DNA of 41,087 nucleotides from Oscillatoriales cyanobacterium USR001. GTDB lineage: Bacteria; Cyanobacteriota; Cyanobacteriia; Cyanobacteriales; Microcoleaceae. The DNA is taken from assembly GCA_001698425.1 (NCBI GenBank), contig MBRE01000058.1:1-41087 (forward strand), in the 5' to 3' direction. The notes under the pieces were generated by a model that saw only the letters and a program-made list of their open reading frames with translations, was not told the DNA's origin and did not search any database. A program made the translations under genes and the position numbers. Shown here in pieces: positions 32,072 through 40,984 of the stretch. The number at the start of each line of letters is the position of its first letter. The first letter of the stretch is position 1.

Positions 32072-35000
32072 AAGAGAACTTGGTTTAAAAGTAAACTACT
32101 ATTGCTAAATCTAGGGCGAATGCCATTCGCCCCTACTAGATGTACTGCGTAAGTTTTGTCACAGTAACGTTGATCCCAAGCCAGTAAAACAGCTTTGCGA
32201 TCGCAACATTCCTGTCCTTCTATATCATACCATCGAATGTCACTATTTATGCGAGACATCACCTGTTTTAAACCGATACATTTCAACAATTCCCCAATTA
32301 ACCGAATAACTGACGTGCGATAGTCAACGGTTAGATTAAATTGTTTCCTAATCTCCCCCTTATAAGCGATCGCTTTTCCTTGTATTGCCTTAACTTCCAG
32401 AGAATTAGCATTGTACTTAAACCCAGCATCAACTAATTTTAACAATCCCAAATCACCAATTAACTGTGCTTTAGGCAGTTGTAAGTGTAAATCTGGTAAA
32501 AATATATCACCATGACTCCACTTAATCAAATGATTCTTAATTTGAGCCGCATCTAATATTTTACATTCTTGGGGATGAGTTGCCAACCAATACAGAAAAT
32601 TTTGATTCAACCAACTGGGATCTTTTATTTTGCGTTCCAAGATAAAATCAGTAGTTAAATTAACACCTGGTAGAAAATACCTTAATTTTACCCCTTCAGC
32701 TTTTTTCCGATCTTTATAACTGGATAAAGGATGACTAAGAATATCAGTTGCTTGGGATAAAGTCATGCTAGATGATGCACCCTCAGATAAAAGTTCCGCA
32801 TCTTCGCGCTTAATTGCTTCCTTCTCGATCGCAATTTCTTCCCCAATTTTACCACCTTCACTTACGCTATCAATAATCTCAAAATTATCTTCGTCTATCA
32901 ATTCTTGACGCAACTGTACCCCACATTGAGACTTAGCATAATTTTCTCGCGCTTGAATCTCAGATAATGCGATTAAATGTGGATTTTGCCATGAATTATC
33001 ACCTCGCATAGTTTTGAGCATATTCACCATTAAATCAGTAAATTGATTATCCCCAATTCCTTGTTCTATGGCTTCATTCATGGCAATTTCCGAGGCAAGT
33101 TTCCAAACTTCTGTACTTAAGCTATCCTGCATACTTGGAGTATAATTATTACTAACATTTGTCGGTAAATAAGCGCGATTTCCTCCCGGCTGTTTCCCAA
33201 TTTCTTCCGCCCATAAAGTGAATTGTGATAGCTGTCTGCATCTGGCCATCATCTGTCTAAATTCTCCCGGCTCTAATACGCCAAAATAAAAGCCAAAACC
33301 CTGTTTAAACCAATCAATTTCTATAGAAACGCCGATACTCATGGCTGGTGAATACCACAATACTAGAGGTTTATGTTGCGATATCCAACCATCAGGCTGA
33401 GAAATAAAATCTTTACTTTTTTCCTCCACACTTGTTTTACCATCAATCCGCATTGAACGTTCTAAAAGTTGCGGATAATTTTTAATTGCGTATCTTTCTA
33501 AGGCCTCTAATTCTTTTTGGGAGTCAGCGCATACTACAATCGGCGCAAAGTTTATATCGGTTTCTTTTAGTTCTATTTGTTCGGCAATTGCAATCATTAA
33601 CTGTTCTCGAATGCTATCTTTTTCGCCCGTACAATAAGTACATTTTTTGACTTTACCTAAATGACGATTAATTAAGGTATAAACTGGGGTGTTAGCCGCA
33701 CACATTGAGTGAATATATTTAGCTTCTGTATCTGTTAAATCCGCATCAGCTAATAACACTAAACCGCCATTATTAGTTACACGATTAATTAATTCTCTAA
33801 ATTTCTTCAAAATTTCGGGACGGCGATTTTGTACGGCGGTAGTTGAGGTTAATAAGTGCTTTAATCCCATGCGAACTTCATCAATAATTACTACATCCCA
33901 ATTTTCATCGGCTATTTTCCAAAGTGAATCCCAGCAACAGCCAACACTGGCAGTTTCTTGTTGATTTTTAAGTTTATTGAATCGATCGATCCAAATCATA
34001 TCAAATTTGTGACATTGTTCAATCCCTAACAAAACTCGCGGTGTAATGCTGAGAATGCGCTTATTTTGACTTTTCAATTCGGCAATTAGCGGCCGGATAA
34101 TTTTTCTGGACTTCCCGCTACCTTTGGGACTTCTAATTAATACTAACCCACTTTGGGGTATAGTTTCTGCCATATCTTCTGTGAAAAATTCTTGATTTAA
34201 TAATCGATCTGGCTGATAAGATAAGGTATTAATTCGCGATTGTTCTTTGAGAATTTGCCAACTGGTTAAATCCCAATTCCAAGTCTCATCTCCTGCGTCT
34301 TTAGCTAGATGACGAAAAGCGTTAATAATGTCTGTTGGCGGACATCCAGATTTACAGCTAATCGTGCCTATTTCATAGTTAAAATCGCTCCGATTAATGT
34401 GTAAATTATCGGTGCTTCCTGTTGAAGAACCGTGTACGGGACACTGACAAGTATCCCAATTTTGTCGCGATCCTGCGGTGCCGGCGCGATGCCATCCATA
34501 GCCGTAAAGTCTGGCAAAACGATGAATTAAGGTGAGATCGTCTGTATGGGAATTGGAGACACAATCTGGGTTAATTGTTGGGGTGACGGTAGCTATTTCT
34601 ACTTCCGTTTGATGGCGATGATTAATTTCTGCTAAAGAGTCTTTCCAAGCGGTATCTGGGTTAATTTCTGAGCCTTTTTTATGCTGCAAATCTACTAGGC
34701 GCACATACAAACGTAAGCGGGTATAAAGTTCGTCTAATTCTGATTCGTTACAAGTGCGAAATTGGTCAGGATTTAATAATGGGTAATTCCATCCCTGTTT
34801 AATTAGGTTTCTTTTCCCACAGGCAAAATTATAGGCGCGGTATCGTTGGGGTGAGTAGGGTTGACATTTCCCGTCATCCATTGCGGCGATGATTTCTGCT
34901 TTTGAGTAGGTTCTTTCTGGTTGACAAATTTCTAGTTCGCAGAGGGTATAATTGAAGCTTTCCCCATCCCATAAAACGTGATAAAAACCGGGTAATCGCA

Positions 35001-35574
35001 TGAGGCGCGGGCCGTCTTTGACTGCGGGATCTGAGCCTTGATAGAGTGAGATTCTTTCTTGTAAGTTTGTCCAGTTATCTAGGCTGGAATCATTGCGATT
35101 TAGTTTATAATAAGTGTGTTTGCTTTTGCGGGTGCGAACTACGGCGGTGGGAGGAATTTTGAAGTTATCAATGGCGGTTTGTTGTTCTTCAAATGTACCG
35201 CGATCGCTTTCAAAAAATGCAGCATAAGCTAATTTAATTTCAGCGTTGCGGCGACCGGCGTTGACGTTGAAATATATCTGTTTTTGTGCTAAGTTATTTT
35301 CTTGATGCAGCCACCCCAATCCATCCTGATGATGGCGGCCATCGGCGGTGATTTTACCGTCAATCCATCGGTATTCTTGGAGGTCTAAGTTATCTTTACC
35401 AAGTATTGCTTGCCAATCGGTATTTTTACCCTTTTCTGAGCGGTTTTTAGTTGCTTGAATATTCCTTCCCGTAACGCGATCGCCCCATTGATAACCCAAA
35501 GCATATAAAAGTTGGATAGCTGGATGTTGGGTTGTGGTTTTAACTGGTAGAATTAGCGAATTGTTACTTTGCAT
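32068..35574 (-). CDS. Plasmid-type primase-helicase (CyRepA-like), 1168 aa
   Basis: N-terminal archaeo-eukaryotic-primase-like domain (about 95-215), with acidic FFESDRG (120-126), SKHTYYKL (151-158) and DGPRLMRLPGF (187-197). A zinc-finger-like segment follows: Cys376, Cys378, His381, Cys407 and Cys411. Next is a superfamily-2-like helicase core with Walker A RSPKGSGKS (481-489, Lys488), DEVR-box VVIIDEVRM (562-570) and an arginine-finger-like QMMARCRQ (774-781). The rest (about 900-1168) is helical, with no domain I recognise. The layout matches cyanobacterial plasmid replication proteins of the CyRepA type. Here it lies among chromosomal genes, with no partition genes or iterons seen. Its last codons run through a dispersed palindrome (VGANGIRPRF). 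No frameshift is present. Confidence 0.8.
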   Translation of the reverse strand: MQSNNSLILPVKTTTQHPAIQLLYALGYQWGDRVTGRNIQATKNRSEKGKNTDWQAILGKDNLDLQEYRWIDGKITADGRHHQDGLGWLHQENNLAQKQIYFNVNAGRRNAEIKLAYAAFFESDRGTFEEQQTAIDNFKIPPTAVVRTRKSKHTYYKLNRNDSSLDNWTNLQERISLYQGSDPAVKDGPRLMRLPGFYHVLWDGESFNYTLCELEICQPERTYSKAEIIAAMDDGKCQPYSPQRYRAYNFACGKRNLIKQGWNYPLLNPDQFRTCNESELDELYTRLRLYVRLVDLQHKKGSEINPDTAWKDSLAEINHRHQTEVEIATVTPTINPDCVSNSHTDDLTLIHRFARLYGYGWHRAGTAGSRQNWDTCQCPVHGSSTGSTDNLHINRSDFNYEIGTISCKSGCPPTDIINAFRHLAKDAGDETWNWDLTSWQILKEQSRINTLSYQPDRLLNQEFFTEDMAETIPQSGLVLIRSPKGSGKSRKIIRPLIAELKSQNKRILSITPRVLLGIEQCHKFDMIWIDRFNKLKNQQETASVGCCWDSLWKIADENWDVVIIDEVRMGLKHLLTSTTAVQNRRPEILKKFRELINRVTNNGGLVLLADADLTDTEAKYIHSMCAANTPVYTLINRHLGKVKKCTYCTGEKDSIREQLMIAIAEQIELKETDINFAPIVVCADSQKELEALERYAIKNYPQLLERSMRIDGKTSVEEKSKDFISQPDGWISQHKPLVLWYSPAMSIGVSIEIDWFKQGFGFYFGVLEPGEFRQMMARCRQLSQFTLWAEEIGKQPGGNRAYLPTNVSNNYTPSMQDSLSTEVWKLASEIAMNEAIEQGIGDNQFTDLMVNMLKTMRGDNSWQNPHLIALSEIQARENYAKSQCGVQLRQELIDEDNFEIIDSVSEGGKIGEEIAIEKEAIKREDAELLSEGASSSMTLSQATDILSHPLSSYKDRKKAEGVKLRYFLPGVNLTTDFILERKIKDPSWLNQNFLYWLATHPQECKILDAAQIKNHLIKWSHGDIFLPDLHLQLPKAQLIGDLGLLKLVDAGFKYNANSLEVKAIQGKAIAYKGEIRKQFNLTVDYRTSVIRLIGELLKCIGLKQVMSRINSDIRWYDIEGQECCDRKAVLLAWDQRYCDKTYAVHLVGANGIRPRFSNSSLLLNQVLL
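32112..32136. repeat. AGGGCGAATGCCATTCGCCC palindromic repeat inside the primase-helicase 3' end
   Basis: GGGCGAATG/CATTCGCCC arms flanked by CTAG and CCTACTAG. It encodes part of VGANGIRPR on the minus strand and is a type of short palindrome that I recognise as dispersed in cyanobacterial genomes. Confidence 0.65.
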
Positions 35575-35721
35575 AATTTTAGATTTTTATAAAATTTAGA
35601 CTAAAAAACTTCAAATCATTATAATTTGAAGTTTCCCTCTAAAAAATATTCACTTGGTCATTATAAACTATTTATCTCGGATTGTCAATCAGTTCCTATT
35701 GAGCGAAATAAATCTATTAGA

Positions 35722-36576
35722 TTAATTGACGCTACTAATAGACCACTTAACAGTTTGACTGCCACTATTATCACCGTAAACACCCGGTTGATCGTTGTTG
35801 ATAAATGATACACTTTCGCCAGGATTAAGTTCAAACATTTGTTCCTTACCGCTGGCTAAAGCTTGACCATTTTTCTCTGCTACTAGCGCTGCTGGAGTGA
35901 TATTTGGGAAACGAAGATGGGGTTGTCGCCAGGGATTTTCTGTATTGCCATTAGCATCTACTTGTTTGCTAAATATGTCAGAATCTCCATAAGTCCACAG
36001 TCCCTCGGCTTGAATTTTTAAGGTGATCTTTTTGTCCGATTCATTTGTCAAACCAGGAAGGTTATCTTCTTGATTTGCAAAAACTACAAATTCGCCGCTA
36101 GGTAGTACAAAAGTTTGGCGATCGAGTCCAGAGAAAATAGATGCTTGTTCTGCTGCACCAGAAGGGTTATCATTTTTAATACTGGCGATCGACCATTTAA
36201 TAGTCAAACTACCACTATTATCACCATAGACACCTGGTTGATCGTTATGGATAAACAAAACACTTTTGTACGGTGCAAGTTCAATTTCTTGTTCTTTACC
36301 ACTACCCGCCAATTTATTATCTATTACCGAAACCAGTGCGGCTGGAGTTGCATCTGGAAATCGCATATAGGGGTTTCTTCCAGTCTGCGCTGTATTGCCA
36401 TCGCCATCTACTTGATTGGCAAATGCGTCTTCGCCCCCATAACTCCACAGCCCCTCTGCTTGAATTTTCAATGTTATAGTTTTGCTTGATTGATTAGTCA
36501 AGTTGGGAAGGAGTTGTTCTTCTTTTGCGAAAACGGTAAGTTCGCCGCTAGGTAGCTTTATGCTGGATTTGGTCAT
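35722..36576 (-). CDS. Tandem LecA (PA-IL)-like lectin, two domains, 284 aa
   Basis: Two copies of a ~128-residue domain (7-133, 156-284). Each has KTITLKIQAEGLWSYG (or TYG), matching the LecA strand with Tyr36, and NDQPGVYGDNSGS, matching the LecA calcium loop NDVPGTYGNNSGS. The Ca ligands correspond: Asp at LecA 100, and Asp-Asn where LecA has Asn107-Asn108. The residues that hold galactose in LecA (His50, Gln53 region) are not conserved, so sugar specificity probably differs. No signal peptide is seen, as in LecA itself. The two domains are joined by a ~22-residue Ser/Ala-rich linker. Single-gene unit between the primase-helicase and recG. Confidence 0.82.
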   Translation of the reverse strand: MTKSSIKLPSGELTVFAKEEQLLPNLTNQSSKTITLKIQAEGLWSYGGEDAFANQVDGDGNTAQTGRNPYMRFPDATPAALVSVIDNKLAGSGKEQEIELAPYKSVLFIHNDQPGVYGDNSGSLTIKWSIASIKNDNPSGAAEQASIFSGLDRQTFVLPSGEFVVFANQEDNLPGLTNESDKKITLKIQAEGLWTYGDSDIFSKQVDANGNTENPWRQPHLRFPNITPAALVAEKNGQALASGKEQMFELNPGESVSFINNDQPGVYGDNSGSQTVKWSISSVN

Positions 36577-36896
36577 GGTTTTTTAGTGGCTCGTTTACAC
36601 AGGGTACTCTACCATAAATGGTTTTGGGAAGTTGTAATTTCTTTAACTTTTCTTTAGTTTCAATCCATAAGGAATGAAAAATAAATAACTTGACGATCTG
36701 GTTCGTAGTAAGCGCCAAGCGCGAAGACAGCGCTTACTACAAACAACTGTTCGTTGAATAATAATTCAAGCTAATATATAATTTTAAGACTTAGGATCGC
36801 AGTACCACGCCAGACGGCGGCGTTACTAATATTTTAACGATCTAATCTCACATCTCACATTTATATTCACATTTCACATCTCACATCTAAATCAAA
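36577..36896. other. Intergenic region between lectin gene and recG (divergent)
   Basis: A 320-bp gap. It holds the fourth palindromic repeat (36669-36744), then AT-rich sequence, and finally a CACATCT/CACATTT tandem repeat (36847-36890) that ends six bases before the recG ATG and replaces an obvious Shine-Dalgarno site. No gene is seen. Confidence 0.5.
36669..36744. repeat. GTAGTAAGCGC palindromic repeat, copy 4
   Basis: The side module AAGGAATGAAAAATAAATAA plus CTTGACGATCTGGTTCG nearly matches copy 3. The hairpin arms GTAGTAAGCGC (36705-36715) and GCGCTTACTAC (36730-36740) are kept, but the centre is replaced by CAAGCGCGAAGACA, breaking the palindrome's core. Confidence 0.85.
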
Positions 36897-39395
36897 ATGA
36901 CTACCGATCAACCAGATTGGACGCGATTGCACAAAGCTCTCTCAGTGGAGGCGGAACGGGGATTTACCGACTTACAAGGTTCTCAATATCGCTTCAGCGA
37001 ATTTCTCAGTATGAGTTTGAGCCAAACCACAGATATTATACCGCCAAGCGATCGCGGTCGATGGCTGGAACTCGCGGCCCAGTTTGTCAGTTATCCCGAA
37101 TTAGATATCGAAAGCCGTCAATCTCTGGTTGCAGAAACCCGCCGACTTATACTACAAGTGCAGCGAAGCTGGGAACTTCGCAACTCACAAATAGAAAATA
37201 GAGTGAGAAACGAGGCTGCACAATATAATAGCCCAACTCCAGCACTCAATACCAGAACTGCACCTGTCAGCCAAAACCCTGCACCAGTAAGCCTTTCCCT
37301 CGACCAACCCTTAACTCGCGTGACGGGTATTGGACCTGCAAACGGCAATCGTTTGGCAAAATTAGACCTATTCAATGTCTCCGAATTATTATACTATTAT
37401 CCCCGCGATCACATTGATTATGCCCGTCAAGTGAGTATTCGGGAACTGGAAGCGGGGGAAACTGTGACCTTAGTGGGAACCGTGAAGCGTTTTAACTGCT
37501 TTACTAGCCCAAAAAATAGCAAATTGACGATTTTTGAGCTAATTTTAACCGATCGCACTGGTCAAATTAAGCTCAACCGCTTTTTTCATGGCAGTCGCTA
37601 CAGTAATCGTGGTTGGCAGGAACAGCAAAAGCGTTATTATCCAGTAGGTGCGGTGGTGGCCGCTTCTGGGTTGGTGAAGCCGGGGAAATATGGCGTAACC
37701 TTGGAAAATCCCGAAATTGAAGTGATGGACTCCGAGGGTGGCACGATCGAATCGGCTACAGTGGGGCGTTTAGTGCCTGTTTATCCCTTGACTGAGGGGG
37801 TGGATGCGGGGGTAGTGCGGCGTGGGATGGCGGTGGTTTTGCCGGCGGCCCAGCAATTACAGGAATCGTTGAGTAAAGATTTGCGCGATCGCTATAGTTT
37901 AATGGGAATAGCCGATGCTATTAGTAATATTCATTTTCCTTTAGATAGAGATTGTTTAGCAGCAGCGCGGCGGCGGTTAGTTTTTGATGAGTTTTTCTAT
38001 CTACAATTGGGAATGTTAAAACGCCGGCAAATGCAGCGCAAAACTCAAGCCAGTGCGGTGCTAATTCCTAATGGAGAATTGCTCAATAATTTCTATAAAA
38101 TTCTCCCCTTTAAGTTAACTAATGCTCAACAAAGAGTTATTAATGATATTCTCAATGATTTAGCCTCGCCGGAACCCATGAATCGGTTAGTCCAAGGAGA
38201 TGTAGGTGCGGGTAAAACAGTGGTGGCGGTGGTAGCAATGTTAGCCGCAATTCAGTCAGGTTATCAAGCAGCTTTAATGGCCCCGACGGAAGTTTTAGCC
38301 GAACAACATTACCGGAAGTTAGTAGGTTGGTTAAATTTAATGCACTTGCCTGTGGAATTATTAACTGGTTCGACAAAAGCCGCCAAACGGCGACAAATTC
38401 ATGCTCAGTTAGAGACAGGGGAATTACCAGTTTTAGTGGGAACCCATGCGTTAATTCAAGATACTGTAAATTTTTACAAATTGGGTTTAGTAGTAATTGA
38501 TGAACAGCACCGCTTTGGGGTGCAGCAGCGAGCCAGATTGCAGCAAAAAGGGGAATCTCCCCACGTTTTAACGATGACTGCGACTCCTATTCCTCGGACA
38601 TTAGCGTTAACATTACATGGTGATTTAGATGTCAGTCAAATTGATGAATTGCCACCGGGAAGACAGCCGATTCAAACTACAATTTTGACTAGCAAAGAAC
38701 GCAGTCAAGCTTATGATTTAATCCGCCGAGAAGTGGCGAGTGGTAGACAGGTTTATGTAGTTTTGCCTTTGGTGGAAGAGTCGGAAAAGTTAGATTTACG
38801 TTCGGCGATCGAGGAGCAAGAAAAACTTGATAAAATTGTCTTTCCTGACTTTAATGTGGGTTTGTTACATGGCCGGATGACGAGTGCCGAAAAAGATGAG
38901 GCAATTACTAAATTTCGGGATAAAGAAACTCATATTTTGGTATCAACAACGGTGGTAGAAGTAGGGGTTGATGTGCCAAATGCAACGGTAATGTTAATCG
39001 AAAATTGTGAACGTTTTGGATTGTCCCAGTTACATCAGTTACGGGGGCGTGTGGGTCGGGGAAATAGTCGTTCTTATTGTTTGTTAATGAGGGGTTCTAA
39101 TGCGGCAGAGGCTTTGCAAAGGATGAAGGTTTTGGAACAGTCCCAGGATGGGTTTTTTATTGCCGAAATGGATATGAGATTGCGGGGGCCGGGTCAAGTT
39201 TTAGGGACGAGACAAGCAGGTTTACCGGATTTTGCTTTGGCGAGTTTGGTGGAAGATCAAGAAGTTTTAGAGTTAGCGCGACAGGCTGCTAAAATGGTGA
39301 TTGATGAGGATGAAAGTTTGGATCTATTTCCGGTGATTCGGGATGAGTTAGAGAGGAGATATCAGCGGATGATGAGTGCTTCGATTTTGACTTAG
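36897..39395 (+). CDS. recG: ATP-dependent DNA helicase RecG
   Basis: RecG remodels stalled replication forks and branched DNA. The wedge/OB domain follows TRVTGIGPANGNRLAKL (about 140-157). Helicase motifs: Walker A GDVGAGKT (434-441, Lys440), DEQHRFG (535-541), TMTATPIPRTLAL, LHGRM, and the GRVGRG arginine-finger box. At 832 aa it is about 140 residues longer than E. coli RecG because of an N-terminal extension (1-135), which I know from cyanobacterial RecG proteins. A direct CACATCT repeat occupies the leader. Confidence 0.97.
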   Translation: MTTDQPDWTRLHKALSVEAERGFTDLQGSQYRFSEFLSMSLSQTTDIIPPSDRGRWLELAAQFVSYPELDIESRQSLVAETRRLILQVQRSWELRNSQIENRVRNEAAQYNSPTPALNTRTAPVSQNPAPVSLSLDQPLTRVTGIGPANGNRLAKLDLFNVSELLYYYPRDHIDYARQVSIRELEAGETVTLVGTVKRFNCFTSPKNSKLTIFELILTDRTGQIKLNRFFHGSRYSNRGWQEQQKRYYPVGAVVAASGLVKPGKYGVTLENPEIEVMDSEGGTIESATVGRLVPVYPLTEGVDAGVVRRGMAVVLPAAQQLQESLSKDLRDRYSLMGIADAISNIHFPLDRDCLAAARRRLVFDEFFYLQLGMLKRRQMQRKTQASAVLIPNGELLNNFYKILPFKLTNAQQRVINDILNDLASPEPMNRLVQGDVGAGKTVVAVVAMLAAIQSGYQAALMAPTEVLAEQHYRKLVGWLNLMHLPVELLTGSTKAAKRRQIHAQLETGELPVLVGTHALIQDTVNFYKLGLVVIDEQHRFGVQQRARLQQKGESPHVLTMTATPIPRTLALTLHGDLDVSQIDELPPGRQPIQTTILTSKERSQAYDLIRREVASGRQVYVVLPLVEESEKLDLRSAIEEQEKLDKIVFPDFNVGLLHGRMTSAEKDEAITKFRDKETHILVSTTVVEVGVDVPNATVMLIENCERFGLSQLHQLRGRVGRGNSRSYCLLMRGSNAAEALQRMKVLEQSQDGFFIAEMDMRLRGPGQVLGTRQAGLPDFALASLVEDQEVLELARQAAKMVIDEDESLDLFPVIRDELERRYQRMMSASILT

Positions 39396-39427
39396 GAGTT
39401 TATTAATACTAATTCAAAAATTAATAT

Positions 39428-39436
39428 TGCTATAAT
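39428..39436 (+). promoter_or_regulatory. Extended -10 promoter for the Rpn-like gene
   Basis: TGCTATAAT at 39428-39436 fits TGnTATAAT exactly. No good -35 lies upstream. The predicted start near 39443 gives a leader of about 47 bases to ATG 39490. Confidence 0.45.
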
Positions 39437-39489
39437 CACCCTAAGTTGTTAAAATAGCAGCACTACTCTGAAAACCTTAGCTTTTAATA

Positions 39490-40590
39490 ATGACCAAGTT
39501 CCCCCACGACCAGTTTGCTAAAGAATATTTGCAAGAGTTATTATCGCCTCTCGGAGCCGTAGAAACAAGTAAAGATGTTACTGCTGAAGTTAGAGAAATT
39601 GATGTTTTTTTTCAACCTACTACCGTCAATTCTGAATACGCGCAAACTTTGGGTTTATTAGGTAAAATGGCGGCGACTGTGGCAATAGTTGAACCGTTTC
39701 GCAATCCAGTTAATGCTGATGGGATTTTAAGTGGCATGGAGAAACTATTAAATAGTAGGGCTCAATTGTTACGAAAAGCGGAGCGAGAAGAGCGGCGTTT
39801 GGAGTTAGATCAATTACCTTTTTTATGGATTCTAACTCCTACTGCTTCGGAAAACTTATTAAATAGTTTTGGTTTTCAGATGCCGCCAGAGTCGGAAGGT
39901 TGGGAGAGGGGGGTTTATTTTTTATCGGCAGCTTTGAGAGTGGGGTTGATTGCGATTCATCAGTTACCAAGGGTTGCAGATACGATGTGGTTGCGGATGT
40001 TGGGTAAGGGTAGGGTGCAGCAGGAGGCGATTGCGGAGCTAACTGGTTTACCTGCGGATAATCTATTGCGAGGAAATGCGTTAGAATTGTTGTATAATTT
40101 GCAGGCAAATTTGCAAGCGAATTTAGTAAATAATCCCGAAGGGGCAATAGAAGATCAGGAGTTGGTTATGGCGATCGCACCTTTATTTCAAGAACAATTG
40201 CAAGCTGCTCAGCAAGAAGGTAGACAAGAAGGTAGACAAGAACAGCAACGCTTAATTTTAGAGAACTTTATCCAAGTCAGATTCGGCGAATTACCTCCGA
40301 AAATGTCAGCTTTTATGGAGGCAGCATCTACTTTACCTGCGGGTGAATTTACAGCGATTTTACTTTCAATATCGATGCTGAGTGTTGATGATATTGGTCG
40401 CCAGGAAGCGACGAGATTATTAGCAGAAAATGTGGTGAGGATGCGGTGGAATGAAGGAGGAGAGTTTCTGGCGACAGTTGTCACCAAGTTGCTGGAGTTA
40501 CCAGTGGAAGAATTAATATTGTTGTTGGAACAATTGCCTCTGTTATCCAGAGAGGAATTTATGGTATTATTGGGAGAGAATTCGGGGTAA
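39490..40590 (+). CDS. PD-(D/E)XK/Rpn-like (DUF4351-type) protein, 366 aa
   Basis: The N-terminus MTKFPHDQFAKEYLQELLSP with TAEVREIDVFFQP (31-43) resembles the nuclease core of the Rpn/transposase_31-like families; Asp38 in REIDVFF would be a metal ligand. After about residue 240 comes a Gln-Glu-Gly repeat linker (QQEGRQEGRQEQQR) and a helical C-terminal region typical of cyanobacterial DUF4351-type proteins, often mis-named flagellar assembly protein H. Such proteins are abundant and highly variable in cyanobacteria; Rpn relatives promote RecA-independent recombination in E. coli. Activity here is not proven. It has its own extended -10 promoter. Confidence 0.65.
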   Translation: MTKFPHDQFAKEYLQELLSPLGAVETSKDVTAEVREIDVFFQPTTVNSEYAQTLGLLGKMAATVAIVEPFRNPVNADGILSGMEKLLNSRAQLLRKAEREERRLELDQLPFLWILTPTASENLLNSFGFQMPPESEGWERGVYFLSAALRVGLIAIHQLPRVADTMWLRMLGKGRVQQEAIAELTGLPADNLLRGNALELLYNLQANLQANLVNNPEGAIEDQELVMAIAPLFQEQLQAAQQEGRQEGRQEQQRLILENFIQVRFGELPPKMSAFMEAASTLPAGEFTAILLSISMLSVDDIGRQEATRLLAENVVRMRWNEGGEFLATVVTKLLELPVEELILLLEQLPLLSREEFMVLLGENSG

Positions 40591-40750
40591 ATCAAACTGT
40601 GTTTGCACTCTCTCTGATATTCGATCGCTCTTTCTTCTATCTGCTACTATCATCTAGGAAGAGCGGTATTAGCTTTAGCTTGCGTCCAAATCCAGCAACC
40701 ACTTTAGCCTCGTTGTCGCCCCCTGAACTAGCAGATGGTAACATTATTTA

Positions 40751-40984
40751 ATGAATCAATTTATTAAGGGATATTTTATCAGTTTATTTAATCGGGAACT
40801 TGCACCTACAGCGGTGAAAGTTGCATTGACTGTGGGGACAGTTCTGTTTATAATTAATCACGGAAATGCTTTGTTTCGTGGAGAAATGACTCGCGATCGC
40901 TGGATATCTGTTTTGTTGACCTATTGTGTACCTTACTTGGTTAATATACACGGTCAATATATCAGTGATTTACGAAAAAAATGA
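40751..40984 (+). CDS. nrtS: NrtS-like nitrate/nitrite transporter, 77 aa
   Basis: A tiny membrane protein with two hydrophobic helices (about 20-38 and 52-68). The pattern VKVALTVGTVLFIINHGNAL followed by a charged turn and LLTYCVPYLVNIHGQY fits NrtS, a small cyanobacterial nitrate/nitrite transporter described in Synechococcus sp. PCC 7002, which probably works as an oligomer. The match is from memory of the family, so I keep some doubt; otherwise it is a small two-helix membrane protein. No NtcA-type GTA-N8-TAC is seen in the 160 bp upstream. Confidence 0.65.
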   Translation: MNQFIKGYFISLFNRELAPTAVKVALTVGTVLFIINHGNALFRGEMTRDRWISVLLTYCVPYLVNIHGQYISDLRKK

